This document shows positions 44,313 through 56,630 of a DNA stretch of 64,000 bases, piece by piece; position 1 is the first letter of the stretch; each line of letters opens with the position of its first letter. Source of the stretch: Chrysemys picta bellii (Eukaryota > Chordata > Testudines > Emydidae). Below the pieces are notes generated by a model that was not told the origin of the DNA, searched no databases, and saw nothing but the letters and a program-made list of their open reading frames with translations. Location: positions 1,807,001-1,871,000 of the forward strand of contig NC_088809.1 of NCBI RefSeq assembly GCF_011386835.1. The letters are read 5' to 3'. Made by a program: the position numbers and the translations under genes.

Positions 44313-45039
44313 ACAGCGCTCCAGCCCGGCCCCAGTACGCCTGCAGCCAGCGGGAGGCCCCCATGCCGGCCTCCAGGCAGCCCGGTGACCCCGTGGGCCC
44401 TGGCACTTCCTGGGAATGCCCCGAACTCGACGGTCTCTGTGGGCTGGCTCAGCTCAGAGCCGTTTGCTAGCACATGGTGCACCAGCGCAGCCTGGCTGGG
44501 CAGAGGACGCTGGCACTTGGCCAGGGTAGATTGGGAATTCCTTCCCCCACCCCAGCTACAACCTGCTTGGCAGGACCAAGCCCCAAGGAGCATTCCCCTA
44601 GCGGGGCAGTGGAGGGAGGATGGGGGAGCACGGCTTCACCCTGCCACCTTCTCCCAGCCCATCTGTCCCATTGCCTGGCTGCTGTCCCAGCCTGACCGTG
44701 CCATGGGGCTCTGTGCCGGGGGCACCACAGGGCAGGCGATTTGCTACCCGAGGGCACCTGGAGAATGGGAGAGGCCTGCTGGGCTTGTCCTACCCCCCAC
44801 GTCCTCCCTGGAGACAGCTAAGCCGAGGGGCTGGCAGTACAGAGGGGCAGGGGTGCTGGGCAGAGCCAGCTCCTAGCAAAGCAGCTAGCCTCTGCCTTTC
44901 TCCACGTCCCCTCCCCCACCGCTGTCCTAGGCCGTCCACGCCCAGCCTGCCCGGCAGATCCTGCTGCAGGCCAGAACCTCAGGGCTAGAGCCCCAAAGCA
45001 CCCCCCACCCCCATTCCCAGCTCCCCCGGCGGCCCCACC

Positions 45040-45245
45040 CCGTGTCCGTCTAATCCCGATTCCCCGCTCTCCCGCCGGAGCTAATGCATTTGTACAGCAA
45101 TTTCCCTGAGCCGTGGCGATGATAAATGGCGCGTCGGCTGCTATTTCAGCCCCGGGAGTCATCGCCAGGCACACACAAAAGGAGCCAGCCAGGCTTATAG
45201 TGACATTTTCTCCCCGAGCCAGCGTCACTTGAAACAACCCCTCTC
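45040..45245. promoter_or_regulatory. AT-rich island near 45.1 kb
   Basis: GCTAATGCATTTGTACAGC, GATGATAAATGG, CTATTTCAGCC and GGCTTATAGTGACATTTTC in GC-rich context. Candidate conserved element. Confidence 0.35.
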
Positions 45246-47194
45246 TTCTCATGGCAGGCAGCGCGGCCGTGACCGCCTGCAATGTGTACTCGGGACGTGC
45301 TGGAGCCGAAGCCGGAGCCCGACTGGGTTTGGGGAAGGGAGCGAGCGGCATGGCGAAATAGTGACCCGCTTCGCACCCACGCTGGAGATGCCAGCTGATA
45401 GCCCCTGCCACGGGGCTTCTGCGCAACTTTCCAGCCCCCGCTGGAAAAGCAGCCCCCGGCTCTGCTCCATGGGGATCCCCGTGGGCATTGCAAACTGCCC
45501 CGTATGCCAGCTGGGGCCGGCAGGCAGGAGAGCTCCCCGGAGCGGAGCAGAGCGAGCCGCTGGGGCTGGGCGCCTGGCAGACGCTGCGTCCCACACTGCA
45601 AAGGCACTAGAGGGGATGGAACCCGATGGGCAGAGTTGCGCCAAAGCAGTGGAGGCACCGGCGTGAGGAAGGAGCCTGCGTTAGCCAGGCAGGGGGACCA
45701 GGCAGCCTGCCGGCGCAGTGCAGGTCTCTGCCATTCCTCACCGCGTGCGCCAGGGGTGGCTCAGAGTGTCTATCCTGTACGAGACACAGGGCAGCTGCCC
45801 AGGGGCCCATGAACCACAGGGGGGCCAAGCAGAGTCCATTGGTGGCGATCCCTCACTCACGTGCCCTAGGAGCTGTGCCCTGGGCGGGGGAGGACGCCTA
45901 GGCTGGCTCTACGCTGCCTGTCTAGCACCAAACCATCGCTCCCTGGACTCTCTGGCAGCTGCCAAGCCTCAGTGGCACGTGGTGGTGAAGCGAGTCCAGC
46001 TACCCAGCACCCGTGGGTCCCTCTGCACGTGTAGTCTGGCAGGGCCCTGGACGGACCAGCTCACTCACGCTCACTTGGCGGGCGCGTCATGAAAATACAA
46101 TTTCCGCCGTGAGGGAGGGGTCACTCCCAAACAGCTGTTCATGCCTGGTCATTCGCTGAGCGAGGTGGGCAATTGGCTGCCAGAGTCACATGGCAATATT
46201 TCTGTTCCCCGATTGGCTGGCTAGCGTATCATTTCCCGCACGCACCACGTACCCACAACAGCGGCCAGAGAGAAGGTCGAACAGCCAGGAAGGGGATGGG
46301 CTTATGCCCAGGCCTGTTCTGAGACACCTTTGCCCAGCATCTGGCCAGCTCCCAGTGCCAGGAGAACAGATGGGAGCTCAGATGCCGAATACTTAGACCC
46401 GAGTTTTGTATTTGCAGCCACGCTCCCGCTCCAACCTCCCTGGAACCCAGCACGACCTCCCTATGGGGGGAGCTGGGCCAGGCGGCAGCACAGAGCTGCC
46501 CCAGCTCCGATCCGCTTCCCCAGTGCATCTGATCTCCCGAGCACACAGCAGCGAGTGGGGTGGGGGGCTTGCTGACGCTGCGCCTTGGCTGAAATCCTGC
46601 AGCGTTCAGCACCCAAAGCCTGGCTGCAGGGAACAAAAGCCACTTTCTTCCCCGCTCGCTCGCTGCGATCACATCTCATTTCAGGTCAGAGCATGAGCAG
46701 CAGCGGGGAGAGGCAGAGGCCGGGCATGCAGGGCGAGCTGCAGTGTGGGGTGCAGGCCCCTGGCCCCGCAGGCTAGGGGGCAGCTTTCAGTCACCAGTGC
46801 GTGAAGTTAGAAGCCATCTAGCGGGGACTGAGGGGGGGCACATGAGAGGGTAGGTTACTGGGCGGGCTCTGTGCCCATGGGCAGCAGCTGGTTGAGTTCT
46901 CCCCCCATGCGGGCTCTGCTCAGAGCTCAGTGGCCTTTGCTGCAGCGCCCAAGGTGGGGGCCGGCAGCCAGGCTGGCGATGCTAGAGCTGTGCCAATGAG
47001 GGGATGCTGGAAAGGTGCCAGCGAGCACACTAACAGTGCGGCTGGGGAGCTGGGGATGTTTTCTGGCCAGGGTGAGCCCTGGGGGCAGCCCACGCCGTGC
47101 CACGACCACGGATCTCCTCGCTGCATGGGAAGGGGCTGTTGGAAAAGTGTGGTGGGGGACTGCTCAGCAGTGGGTGGAACAAGGGACGTGGTTT

Positions 47195-47330
47195 CTAGTC
47201 TCAGCTGTGCTGCGCTAGAGGGGGAGGGTTTGAGGGCTCCTGGATCCTATTCCCAGCTCCGCCACAAGCTCACAGCGTGACCATCTTGTGCCTCAGTTTC
47301 CCCAGCTGGGGTGAGCAGGAAGTTCCTTAC
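47195..47330 (+). repeat. MIR-like fragment
   Basis: TCCTATTCCCAGCTCCGCCA, AGCGTGACCATCTTGTGCCT and CAGTTTCCCCAGC match the order of MIR in forward orientation. Confidence 0.55.
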
Positions 47331-48261
47331 CCCCAATTGTGAGCTGGGTGCTCTGTAACCGCACGCAGCCCCTGCCGCCCATGTGGCCCTGTGCCCGGGG
47401 TGCGGACAGGGCACGGGAAGGCCTGACGGGTGCCAAGACGGCTGCTGGCAGTGTGGGATCCGTATCATGTTTCCCGAGGTGTGTTTGTGAAGAGCCACTT
47501 GTGCTGCTGCTGCTAATTGGCTGCGCTGCAGTGGATTGCGAGCACGGCAACTGCTCTCCCCGGGGCCCCACTGTTTGCAAACACGACGGCAAAGCAGGAG
47601 ATGGGAAGGGCTGCGCCCTGCAGCGTGGCCTGATGCGGAGAGACGGGCAGCGCTGAGCACGGCTGGGGCTCCAGGGCGACTCTGCTCCCCCCCACACTTC
47701 GCCAACCCTCATCTGCCAAGGAGACCCGAGACCCCAGCTCTGGTGCTTCCAGGTGTCTGGGAGCTCATGGAGCCACCCCATGCAAGGCCCTCCCTGGCCA
47801 GTCCCAGCCCAGCAGTTCCCTAGGGTCAAGATTTCCTTGGAGCCAGAGATCTGCCTCCCATCCTGTACCAAGCCATGCGCACCGCCAGTGCTGGGTCACG
47901 CTGGGCACACCCCAGCACCTCCTGTCCGAGGGCTCGCCGCACTCACAGGGAGCTGGGCACGGGCCCCATGACGCAGAGGGGAGGGGACATGTGCAGGGGC
48001 CCATGGGGCTCACCTGCAGGAGAAAGCTGTCTCCAGCCGGGGCAAAGCAGCCAGCGGGCTGTAGAAAGAGCCCAGGTGGGTGGATGGAGAGAAACCAAAG
48101 GCACCAGGGGCTGGCAGAGCGGGAGCAGGCCTGGCCGGGTACCATTCCCCCTCTGCCACGCAGCAGGAGAGCGCAGTCGGTTGTCAGCTGTGCCTAGCCT
48201 CCCTCCGACACAGCAGCCACCGCCCTGTCCTGTGAGGGGAGAAGGTGCATGGAGGGAGCAG

Positions 48262-48275
48262 GTCGCCATGGGAAC
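48262..48275. promoter_or_regulatory. X-box-like motif in intron 1
   Basis: GTCGCCATGGGAAC, partial match to the RFX consensus. Confidence 0.3.
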
Positions 48276-50329
48276 GGCCCAAGGCAGCCCAGAGATAATC
48301 CGCAGGGCCAAACGCTGCGGAAGGGGCAGCGCAGAGGGAGCGTTCAGAGGCAGCCAGCCCGGAGCCCCACCTGTACCCCCAGCTCCCAGGGCAGCTCACC
48401 CCCCTACCTGCCACACAGGGAGAGGAACCTGGCCCTGCCTGGGTTGGCGGTGGCGCACTGCCAGCAGCTGCGATTCTGCAAGGGGCGCAGTGCCCTCCAT
48501 TGCCAGCACGTCGGCGGAGCTGGCAGTTAGCCAGCCTCGAGCTGGGCGCCTGGCTGCCTGCAGGGCACGTCGAGCCGCCGTCCCCAGTGGCTGGGATAGG
48601 ATCCAGCGCATGTCGCAACTGCAGGCGTGCCCTCGCCAGCCAGCAAGGACGAGAGCAAAGGAGTTTTGCCCTTTACCAGGCTCCCCCCTCCCCCTCGCCC
48701 CCATCTCTCTGTGACACTCACAATAATTGAAATCCACTTGCGTTAAGCGTGCGAGATCTGCTTGTTCCCTTTCCATGTTCGGCTGCTCAGCCATGTCATC
48801 ATCCCCTGCAGCCACAACTCCTCAGCCGCACGCGGGAAGTTACTCGCATGGCCTGTGAGACAGAACCCAGCCTCCCCCTGCAGAGCACTGCCAGCACATC
48901 CAACCCCTGCTCCACGGTGCAGGACACCTGCCAGCCCCTGCCCCCACTGCCGGGGGCCTGCAACCAGCACGGTAAGACTTGGCCCTCAGCACTAACCGGG
49001 ATTTGGCTTCAGGCAATTAAGAAGCGACCCCTTAAAGCAGAGACCCTGGAGCTGGCAGAGCGAGAGGCTCCCAGGTAGCTGGCATGGAGCGCGAGCCTGC
49101 CATGACCAGCCCGGCACCAGGGGTGTGGGGCTCTGGGGCACGTTCCCTACCTCTCCCTGTAGGCCCTTCCATCAGCCCAGGTCTCAACAGGCCCGGTGCC
49201 CTTTCCCGGCACCATGGGGTCACCCAGCCCTTGGAGGCAGCTCCGGAGCCCTGCTCAGCCACCCGCAGGAGAAGGAAAAGACACACCCACATGCCAGGGC
49301 CTGGCACCTCCATGGAGAGCTGGGGAAGCTGTGCTCGGTGGGCACCAGCCTGGTGTGCCATGGCGCGGGGCATTCTGTGCTCGGGAAGGGAGACGAGACC
49401 ACATAGCCAAACGCGCTTCCTGTTCCAGCCTCAAACCTGGGTCTGAGTCACTTGCCCACCGATTGCAAACACAGCACTCTGCGCCGTCCAGGATCCCCAC
49501 CTTGTGTTTGTATAGGACCTACGATAAAGGGCCACTCAGCCAGTTTGATTCTGGAGCCATTAAAGACCCATATTCTAGCACTAGATGTAGACGTTAAAGT
49601 CACCTCTTCCTTCCCCAGCATCCCCGTGTCCTCTGCTGCCACACGCTGCCCTGAGCTGGCTCCATCTGGCACCTGTGCCGGCACCTGTGCTGTCTGCAGC
49701 TTGCCTGGACGGGCAGCACTGCCTTACAAGCACCAGCTGCCAGAATCTTCGATATTTCATTCGCAAGTGGGGATTGTCTATTACATGCGTTCAGGCAGAC
49801 GCGTGCAAGGAGTTTAAAAAGGAGATTAGATCCCTGCACCTGACAAACTCTCACCCTGCGGTGCTGCTGGGGCATGGGGGGGGGCTCCCTGTGCCACCTG
49901 CACTGCTACATGCCAGATGGCCCGTGGGCCAGGGGCCCTACAGTGGCAGAGCAGGAAGGGGGGTGTTTCTCTTGGGACCCAGTAGCCCCACAGGCTCAGC
50001 TCAGTGCACCGGGGACCAGACCCGCGTTGGGATCCCCCTGCCTGGCGTTGGCCGCTGGAAGCCTCCTCCCTTGCTGACTAAAATCCCCTGCTCTCCCATG
50101 CCCTCCAGGATCAACTCAAGTCTGTTTCGGATTCAACTGAAAGCAAAGGATGAGCAGGGACAGGACAGAAACGCCCCCAAGTGCGCGTGGGAAGATCTCC
50201 TCTCGAAGGAACAACTGAATATGCGGAGTACACAGCGCAGCTCTGCCCCCCTCCCTCCACACCCCCCTTGCACCCGGAACACCAGAGACATTGCTCCCCA
50301 CCCCGGCCCATGGGGAATCCGCCACAGAG

Positions 50330-50425
50330 GAGGGGAGACTTGCTCAAGGTCACGCAGCCAGTCAGCGGCGGAGCATGAACACAGGCTCCCGGCCCTTTGC
50401 TCTCACCACCAGGCCACACTGCCTG
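50330..50425 (-). repeat. MIR-like fragment
   Basis: CTTGCTCAAGGTCACGCAGC and CACCAGGCCACACTGCC, reverse MIR order. Confidence 0.55.
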
Positions 50426-50984
50426 CTGCAGGGACACTCAGCTTACAGCAGGTGCCCCTGGCTCCGAGACAAAGCCGGACGTTCAGCCGGTGGCAGGGAA
50501 GGCTTCGTCTACATGAGAGAGGAGAGACGTTTCCTGTTTGCGCCCTACAGCGCCCGTAACCCCCTCATGCCCTCGCCGCGTGCCAGGCTTGGCTCACACT
50601 CCCGGGGCCTGGGCAGCCAGCCCCACAGTGCAGTGCTCCCGGAGCCGGGGAGAGCTCGCCAGAGGCCACTGCAGCTGAGGAGGGGTGAGGAGCGCGCTGG
50701 AGCGGCGGCGGGGCAGACGTGCCACCATCCTTAGCTGGGTGCAGGAGGCTGGTGCAAGCACACTGACTCGGACGGGCTGGGCCAAGGCCTCCATTCTCCG
50801 CTGCGGGCCCAGCCCGAGAGTCTGGGGGGAAGCGAGGGAATGAAGAGCAGCTGCATTTCGACCAGCTCACCAGGCGGATCTAGCCCAGGGCTTCCGTACA
50901 CGCGCAGCGACCTCCCGAAACCCAGCGCCTGGGCGGGCAGGAAGCAGCCCAGGCAGAGAAATCCTATCACAGGCAGAGTGAGAG

Positions 50985-51245
50985 AAGAGAATTCACTCTG
51001 GAGAGGTCACACAGCTACATCTGATCTTGAATTTCAACCACCTCACTCCATTTTCCCTGGGTCACAGCCATCTCGCTGCTCATTAATATTTGAAACCTTC
51101 AGCACATCTCATTACCGGATTTAAATTATATATGCCAGAATGCCCATTGGAATTTGCAGCATGTAGGCCGGGTCTTAATGCTCCTTCAGTAGGCCTGCAA
51201 TTGAATGCAGCCTTAATCTAAACAAGCAGAGACCTCTCCTGCGCC
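50985..51245. promoter_or_regulatory. 260-bp AT-rich island
   Basis: GCTCATTAATATTTG, CTCATTACCGGATTTAAATT, GCAATTGAATGCAG and CTTAATCTAAACAAGC. One of the longest AT-rich stretches of intron 1; candidate conserved element. Confidence 0.4.
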
Positions 51246-51944
51246 CCCAGCTGCTCTCCAGAGACCCACCCAAGAGCCCGGGGGAGCTGCAGAGCTCGGG
51301 GCCGGGCAGCAATACGGAACAGCATGTGCCCACACCGCTTCACCTCAGTGTGCTCAGCAGAGAGTGGAGACAAGGGGGTCTTGCTGCAGCTCGGGGACTG
51401 GGGACCCTTTCACCGCTAGGGACTGGGGACCCTTTCACCTGTGCCAGCTCTCAGGACACCCGCAGGAAGGGCAAGGACCGAGTGAGTCCCTAGCCCCCAG
51501 GTGGCCGGTAGAAGAGGTCACTCTGGGAGGGGAGCTGAGACAGTCACAGGTGGGTCCTTGGTCCTGTTCTGCAGGAAAAGGGCACCTGTCTCCAGGACTG
51601 GACTGACCCCTTCGGAGTCACGAGGCGATGGGTCAGAAGGAAAGGAGTGACTGTGTGTGACAGAACTGGGCTATTGCTCGGCGGTACCCCAGCTCCAGGT
51701 TGCACCCTGGGGCAGCACATCACAGTGCCAGGAACTGCCCCAGCCCTGGGCTCTGTGCACTTTGGGACACGTGGTGGGGGCGGGGGCGATGGATTTGCTG
51801 CGATGGTACAGGAGATCCCTGCTTGGGGGGTTAGATCTAGCAGCCCTGGAGTGAGGGATTGGGCCTGCTCTCGTTAGTCGGGGCTGGGGGTTTCAGAGGC
51901 AACGGAAGGAGCCTCGCCATGCCTCCAGGGACAGACTGACAATA

Positions 51945-52150
51945 TCCTGCATGTCCGAAGGAATTTAATTCAATCGAGCGCAGCATCTGAGGGGACCGTT
52001 GTATTAACAATGCAATTGTGGCTGTTATTGTGGGGCTGGCTAGATGTACCTGTTCTAGGAGACTGGCTAATGCAATCTCTGGTTGGATTAGGAACTTCAA
52101 AGGGCTTTTGGGAACAATGCCTCTGAAGTCGATTTCCCACTTACAATCCT
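51945..52150. promoter_or_regulatory. Island with SOX-like sites
   Basis: AACAAT (52006-52011), CAATTGTGG (52013) and TTATTGTGG (52025) are closely spaced SOX-type sites, beside GAATTTAATTCAATCGAG. Confidence 0.4.
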
Positions 52151-53364
52151 CCCTTTTCAAGCTACCCCCGGGGTGAAAAACCCATTATCAACTAATTACC
52201 TGCGCCTGGAAAATCCAGCCCAGAGACCCCTGACCTGTCTAAAGGGTGGACTAAACATGTGATGAGTGAGCTAGTTCTGAGCTGAAGCTGCGATGAACTT
52301 GTAACCCCCACAAGCGACCCTTGGGAGGGGATTTGAACAGATGGCTCCATGTTAGGGGTGGGGGGATCTCCGGTAAGGTTATTAGTATGTGGGGAGGTTC
52401 TTTCACTGTTGTAATATATTGTCTCTTTGGTACTTTTACCTTCAGAACAAAGCAGGCTTCACCGGAAGAGCAGCGATTACACCTGCTGCCCATCTCCAAG
52501 GTGAAAGCCGGCAGGACAAAGGGTGCTGGGAAATACAGTGAAGGCAGGAAACTGCCCCGGTCAGCAAGGAGAGCCACGCGGGTCTCCGCCCACAGAGGCA
52601 AGGGCTGGGGCGCAGGAAGCAAAGAGCAGGTTGAGGGGAAACATGGAGCCTGCCTGGGGCTGCCACGCCCCCAGTCCATCCCCACTGCTGAGCAGTAGGG
52701 TTTAGACCACGTAAGAATTTTGCCTCAAGCGCCTATGCAATTTACTGCTCAACTGGACAACTTCCCACTGCGTCCCCCACTCAGAGGGCTCATCGCATCT
52801 CCCCCTTCATCCTGACAACAGCCCCTCCCACACCCATGTGTCGCTCCCACATGGGCTCCAACCTATCTTCCTATTTAACCCCCAATAACTCGCCCCAGTG
52901 GGGGGGCGAGCGCCAGTGGAGGAGAAGCAGGCAGGGACAACCGGCAGGAGCCTTGCAATTCGCTTCCATCTGAAGGAACTGGGTGGCGGGGGGCTGCTGT
53001 GTCCAGAGTTGAAAGGGCTTTGAGATCTCCGCAGAGGTGCTGGACGGAGGGCAGCTCACGAGCAGCATCAGTCGTGGCTGCAAGCACAGAGGCCACGAGC
53101 CAGAGCCAGCTGCTGTTTACCCCGGGCCGAGCTGGGGAGCTGCCGGGGGCCAGTGCCTTTGAGTGACTCAAAGCAGGCGGCCCCAGACCCGGGCTGGCGT
53201 GCGTCTCCACAGCTCATTGCCGGGGGGGCTTTAGGCAGCCACAGTAGCTCCCTTGCCCGCTTTGCTCAGCCTGCCAGGGCCGGGGCCACTGCTCAGCGCT
53301 CGCCCAGCTTCGCTTCATTGCTTTTACTTCACAAGCTCAGCACTGAAGGCTGCCCAGGGCCCCT

Positions 53365-53505
53365 CGTGTGGTAAGTTTACGCGTCGGCTGCCTATTACTC
53401 CAGAGGAATCCATTATCACACTGTTTGTAGGCAGCTTTCAAAGGCAATCTTTCAATTGTGTGCATTTAAAGAATTGATTGGAGGCTAAATTATCCTCTTC
53501 TCCTG
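53365..53505. promoter_or_regulatory. AT-rich island near 53.4 kb
   Basis: CTATTACTCC, CCATTATCACAC, CTTTCAAAGGC, TTTCAATTGTG, GAATTGATTGG. Candidate conserved element. Confidence 0.35.
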
Positions 53506-55454
53506 GCTCCAGGAGAGGGAACTTTTCCCCCATCTATTAACGCCCAGGCTGCCAGCTTGTTTCCTGGCCTAGCTCTTCGCTGGCCGCCGGGGCCTGGGCC
53601 CGGTGCCTCGTCTCGCCCCCTTAGGGGCTTTTGGAACCGGGCACCGAGGGGGAGTTCATGTGCCCACTGCCTGCATCTCCGCGGGAGAGCCCGACACCCG
53701 GGGCGCAGGCCCAGACCGTGCCCCGGGGCCAGCAGTGCTGACGAATCCCCGTAGGCCCAGCCTGGCTTGGCTCACCAAGCTTTCCCTGCAGCGCTTTGGG
53801 CGGGAAGCCCCACAGTAACCAACGCCTAGAACGGCGACCTCCACACTGGGCCCCCTGCCACGGCCAGCCCCCTAGCTCACCAGTCCCACGGGCACAAGTG
53901 CTCCGAGCCCACGCTGCCCAGGGAGCCTGCTCTGGGGCCAGCTGCAATCCACAGAACGACGCTATCCAGACTGGGGTCGCCCCTCCAGTGGGGAAGGCCT
54001 GTCCCCATAATGCACCTGCCTTGCTGTGCAACACCCTCTCCTGGGACCCTCCTTCGCAACTCCAGCTGCCGGATTGGGGTTGGCCGGATTGAGGTTTCAC
54101 AGGTTAATTGTGCACCTCTCCCAGCTGGTCCAGTCCTTCGCCCGCCCTGCCCCGCCCCGCCCCGTCCCCCGGCCCAACACTGTCTCTCCAGAGCCGTCCC
54201 CATGTAACCCCTGTGCTGGCAGCGCAGCAGCCCAGCGACACACTCCTCCGAGACGCAGGACAAACACGTATTCAACTCATTGCTGAGCCAGATGTTGCCA
54301 GGGCTCCTCTCCGGACGCCCCGGCTTCCCCAGCCCCTCCCGGACATGAGCACCACCATTTCCAGCTCCTGCTGCACAGACAGCCCCGCTCGCTGGGCAGG
54401 ATGCCCCCCAGTGCCGCACCCTGCCACATCTCGCCCTCAGGGACGGGCCTGCCCAGGCCTCCCCATCACTGGGACCCTGTGCCCCTCCCCGTAACGGCAC
54501 AGAGCAGGCGCTGCTCTGAGTCCACAGCGGCTCTGGCCAGGGGCAGCGGGGCTCCCGGCTCAGAGCTGGCTTTTGCCGACTGGCAGGAGAGGCCAGCTGG
54601 GCTCTACCCTTTTCACATGTCAGTGCCGGTACCCCTGAGCCAGAGAAGGGGAGCACTCGGCCCGTGCGCTCTGGGAGGCACCGGCCCCACACTCCCTGGG
54701 TGGGCTCTGCTCCCAGGGCTCTCCAGGAACCGTGGCAGGGCCAGCAGGTCTGAAGGCGGCTCGGCGAGTTGCCCCTCGGGCTTCAGGGAGGGCTGTGCCA
54801 GGCGCAAGGTGCCTTTTGCAGGGGCTGGCAGGGCGCAAAGCGGGGATGGCAAATCCTCTGCTGTGCGAGGGGGATTCCTCCTAGCCCCCAGCCTCCCAAG
54901 GCCCGGGGCTGCCCTGCCCGGCCCCCTGCACGGCAGGGAGGGGCTGCCACCAGCCTTGGCCGGCTCTGAACTGACTGCACCAGCTGCGTGATTGCTGCCG
55001 CCACCTCCCTCGCCAGGGTCACGTTTCACCGGCGGCTGCCCCCAGGTTAGACGCGATTCCTTCAGAAGCGCAGGGTCCCTGTGGGCCAGAGAACAGCAAG
55101 GCCGGGCTCGAGCTGCCCGCACTGGCCCAGACACACAAGCAGCCTCAGATCCAGGCCTCAGATCAGAGATCCTCCTCATCCACCCGCCGGCTGTGCACCG
55201 CCGTGCCTGCTGGCTACAGCACGGGCCGGGTCTGACCACCTCAAAGGGCCACTGGGCCCCGTCTGCGCCTGCCCACACCCTGGGGGGCCGAGAGGAGCCT
55301 GGCTGGAGCCCAAGGCATCTGCTCCAGGATGCCCAGAAGGTGGCAGCCTCTGTTGGGGCAGAATCCGAGGCAGGAAAGGTGCCTCAGGGACAACGCAGAG
55401 GGGAGGGGGTTGCAGCGCTGAGCTTATCCCTTCCTTTCCCATAAGCTCCTGACT

Positions 55455-56630
55455 TACAGCCACCCGCAGCCGAGCCCTGGGCTCCCCCTCACCCAGCCCC
55501 ACTGGTGCCCCCAATCCCAGCCTACAACCCCCTGCTAGCCGAGCCCTGGGCTCCCCCTCACCCAGCCCCACCGGTGCCCCCAATCCCAGCCTGTAACCCC
55601 CTGCTAGCCGAGCCCTGGGCTCCCCCTCACCCAGCCCCACCGGTTCCCCCAATCCCAGCCTGCAACCCCCTGCTAGCCTAGCCCTGGGCTCCCTCACCCA
55701 GCCCCACCGGTGCCCCCAATCCCAGCCTGTAACCCCCTGCTAGCCCAGCCCTGGGCTCCCTCACACAGCCCCACCGGTGCCCCCAATCCCAGCCTGCAAC
55801 CCACTGCTAGCCCAGCCCTGGGCTCCCCCTCACCCAGCCCCACCGGTTCCTCCAATCCCAGCCTGTAACCCCCTGCTAGCCTAGCCCTGGGCTCCCTCAC
55901 CCAGCCCTACCGGTGCCCCCAATCCCAGCCTGTAACCCCCTGCTAGCCCAGCCCTGGGCTCCCCCTCACCCAGCCCCACCGGTTCCCCCAATCCCAGCCT
56001 GTAACCCCCTGCTAGCCCAGCCCTGGGCTCCCCCTCACCCAGCCCCACCGGTGCCCCCAATCCCAGCCTGTAACCCCCTGCTAGCCCAGCCCTGGGCTCC
56101 CTCACACAGCCCCACCGGTGCCCCCAATCCCAGCCTGCAACCCACTGCTAGCCCAGCCCTGGGCTCCCCCTCACCCAGCCCCACCGGTTCCCCCAATCCC
56201 AGCCTGTAACCCCCTGCTAGCCTAGCCCTGGGCTCCCTCACCCAGCCCCACCGGTGCCCCCAATCCCAGCCTGTAACCCCCTGCTAGCCCAGCCCTGGGC
56301 TCCCTCACCCAGCCCCACCGGTTCCCCCAATCCCAGCCTGCAACCCCCTGCTAGCCTAGCCCTGGGCTCCCCCTCACCCAGCCCCACCGGTGCCCCCAAT
56401 CCCAGCCTGTAACCCCCTGCTAGCCTAGCCCTGGGCTCCCCCTCACCCAGCCCCACCGGTGCCCCCAATCCCAGCCTGTAACCCCCTGCTAGCCTAGCCC
56501 TGGGCTCCCTCACCCAGCCCCACCGGTGCCCCCAATCCCAGCCTGTAACCCCCTGCTAGCCCAGCCCTGGGCTCCCTCACCCAGCCCCACCGGTGCCCCC
56601 AATCCCAGCCTGTAACCCCCTGCTAGCCAA
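55455..56630. repeat. ~68-bp minisatellite, ~17 copies
   Basis: CCCAATCCCAGCCTGTAACC and CTGCTAGCCCAGCCCTGGGC recur every 66-69 bp. Variants alternate (GGTGCC/GGTTCC; CTCCCCCTCAC/CTCCCTCAC), showing higher-order structure. It causes the repetitive frames on both strands. Confidence 0.95.

Noticed and set aside
55455..56630. CRISPR-like regular array
   Set aside because: Units are contiguous and nearly identical over their whole 66-69 bp, without unique spacers, in a vertebrate genome: a minisatellite.
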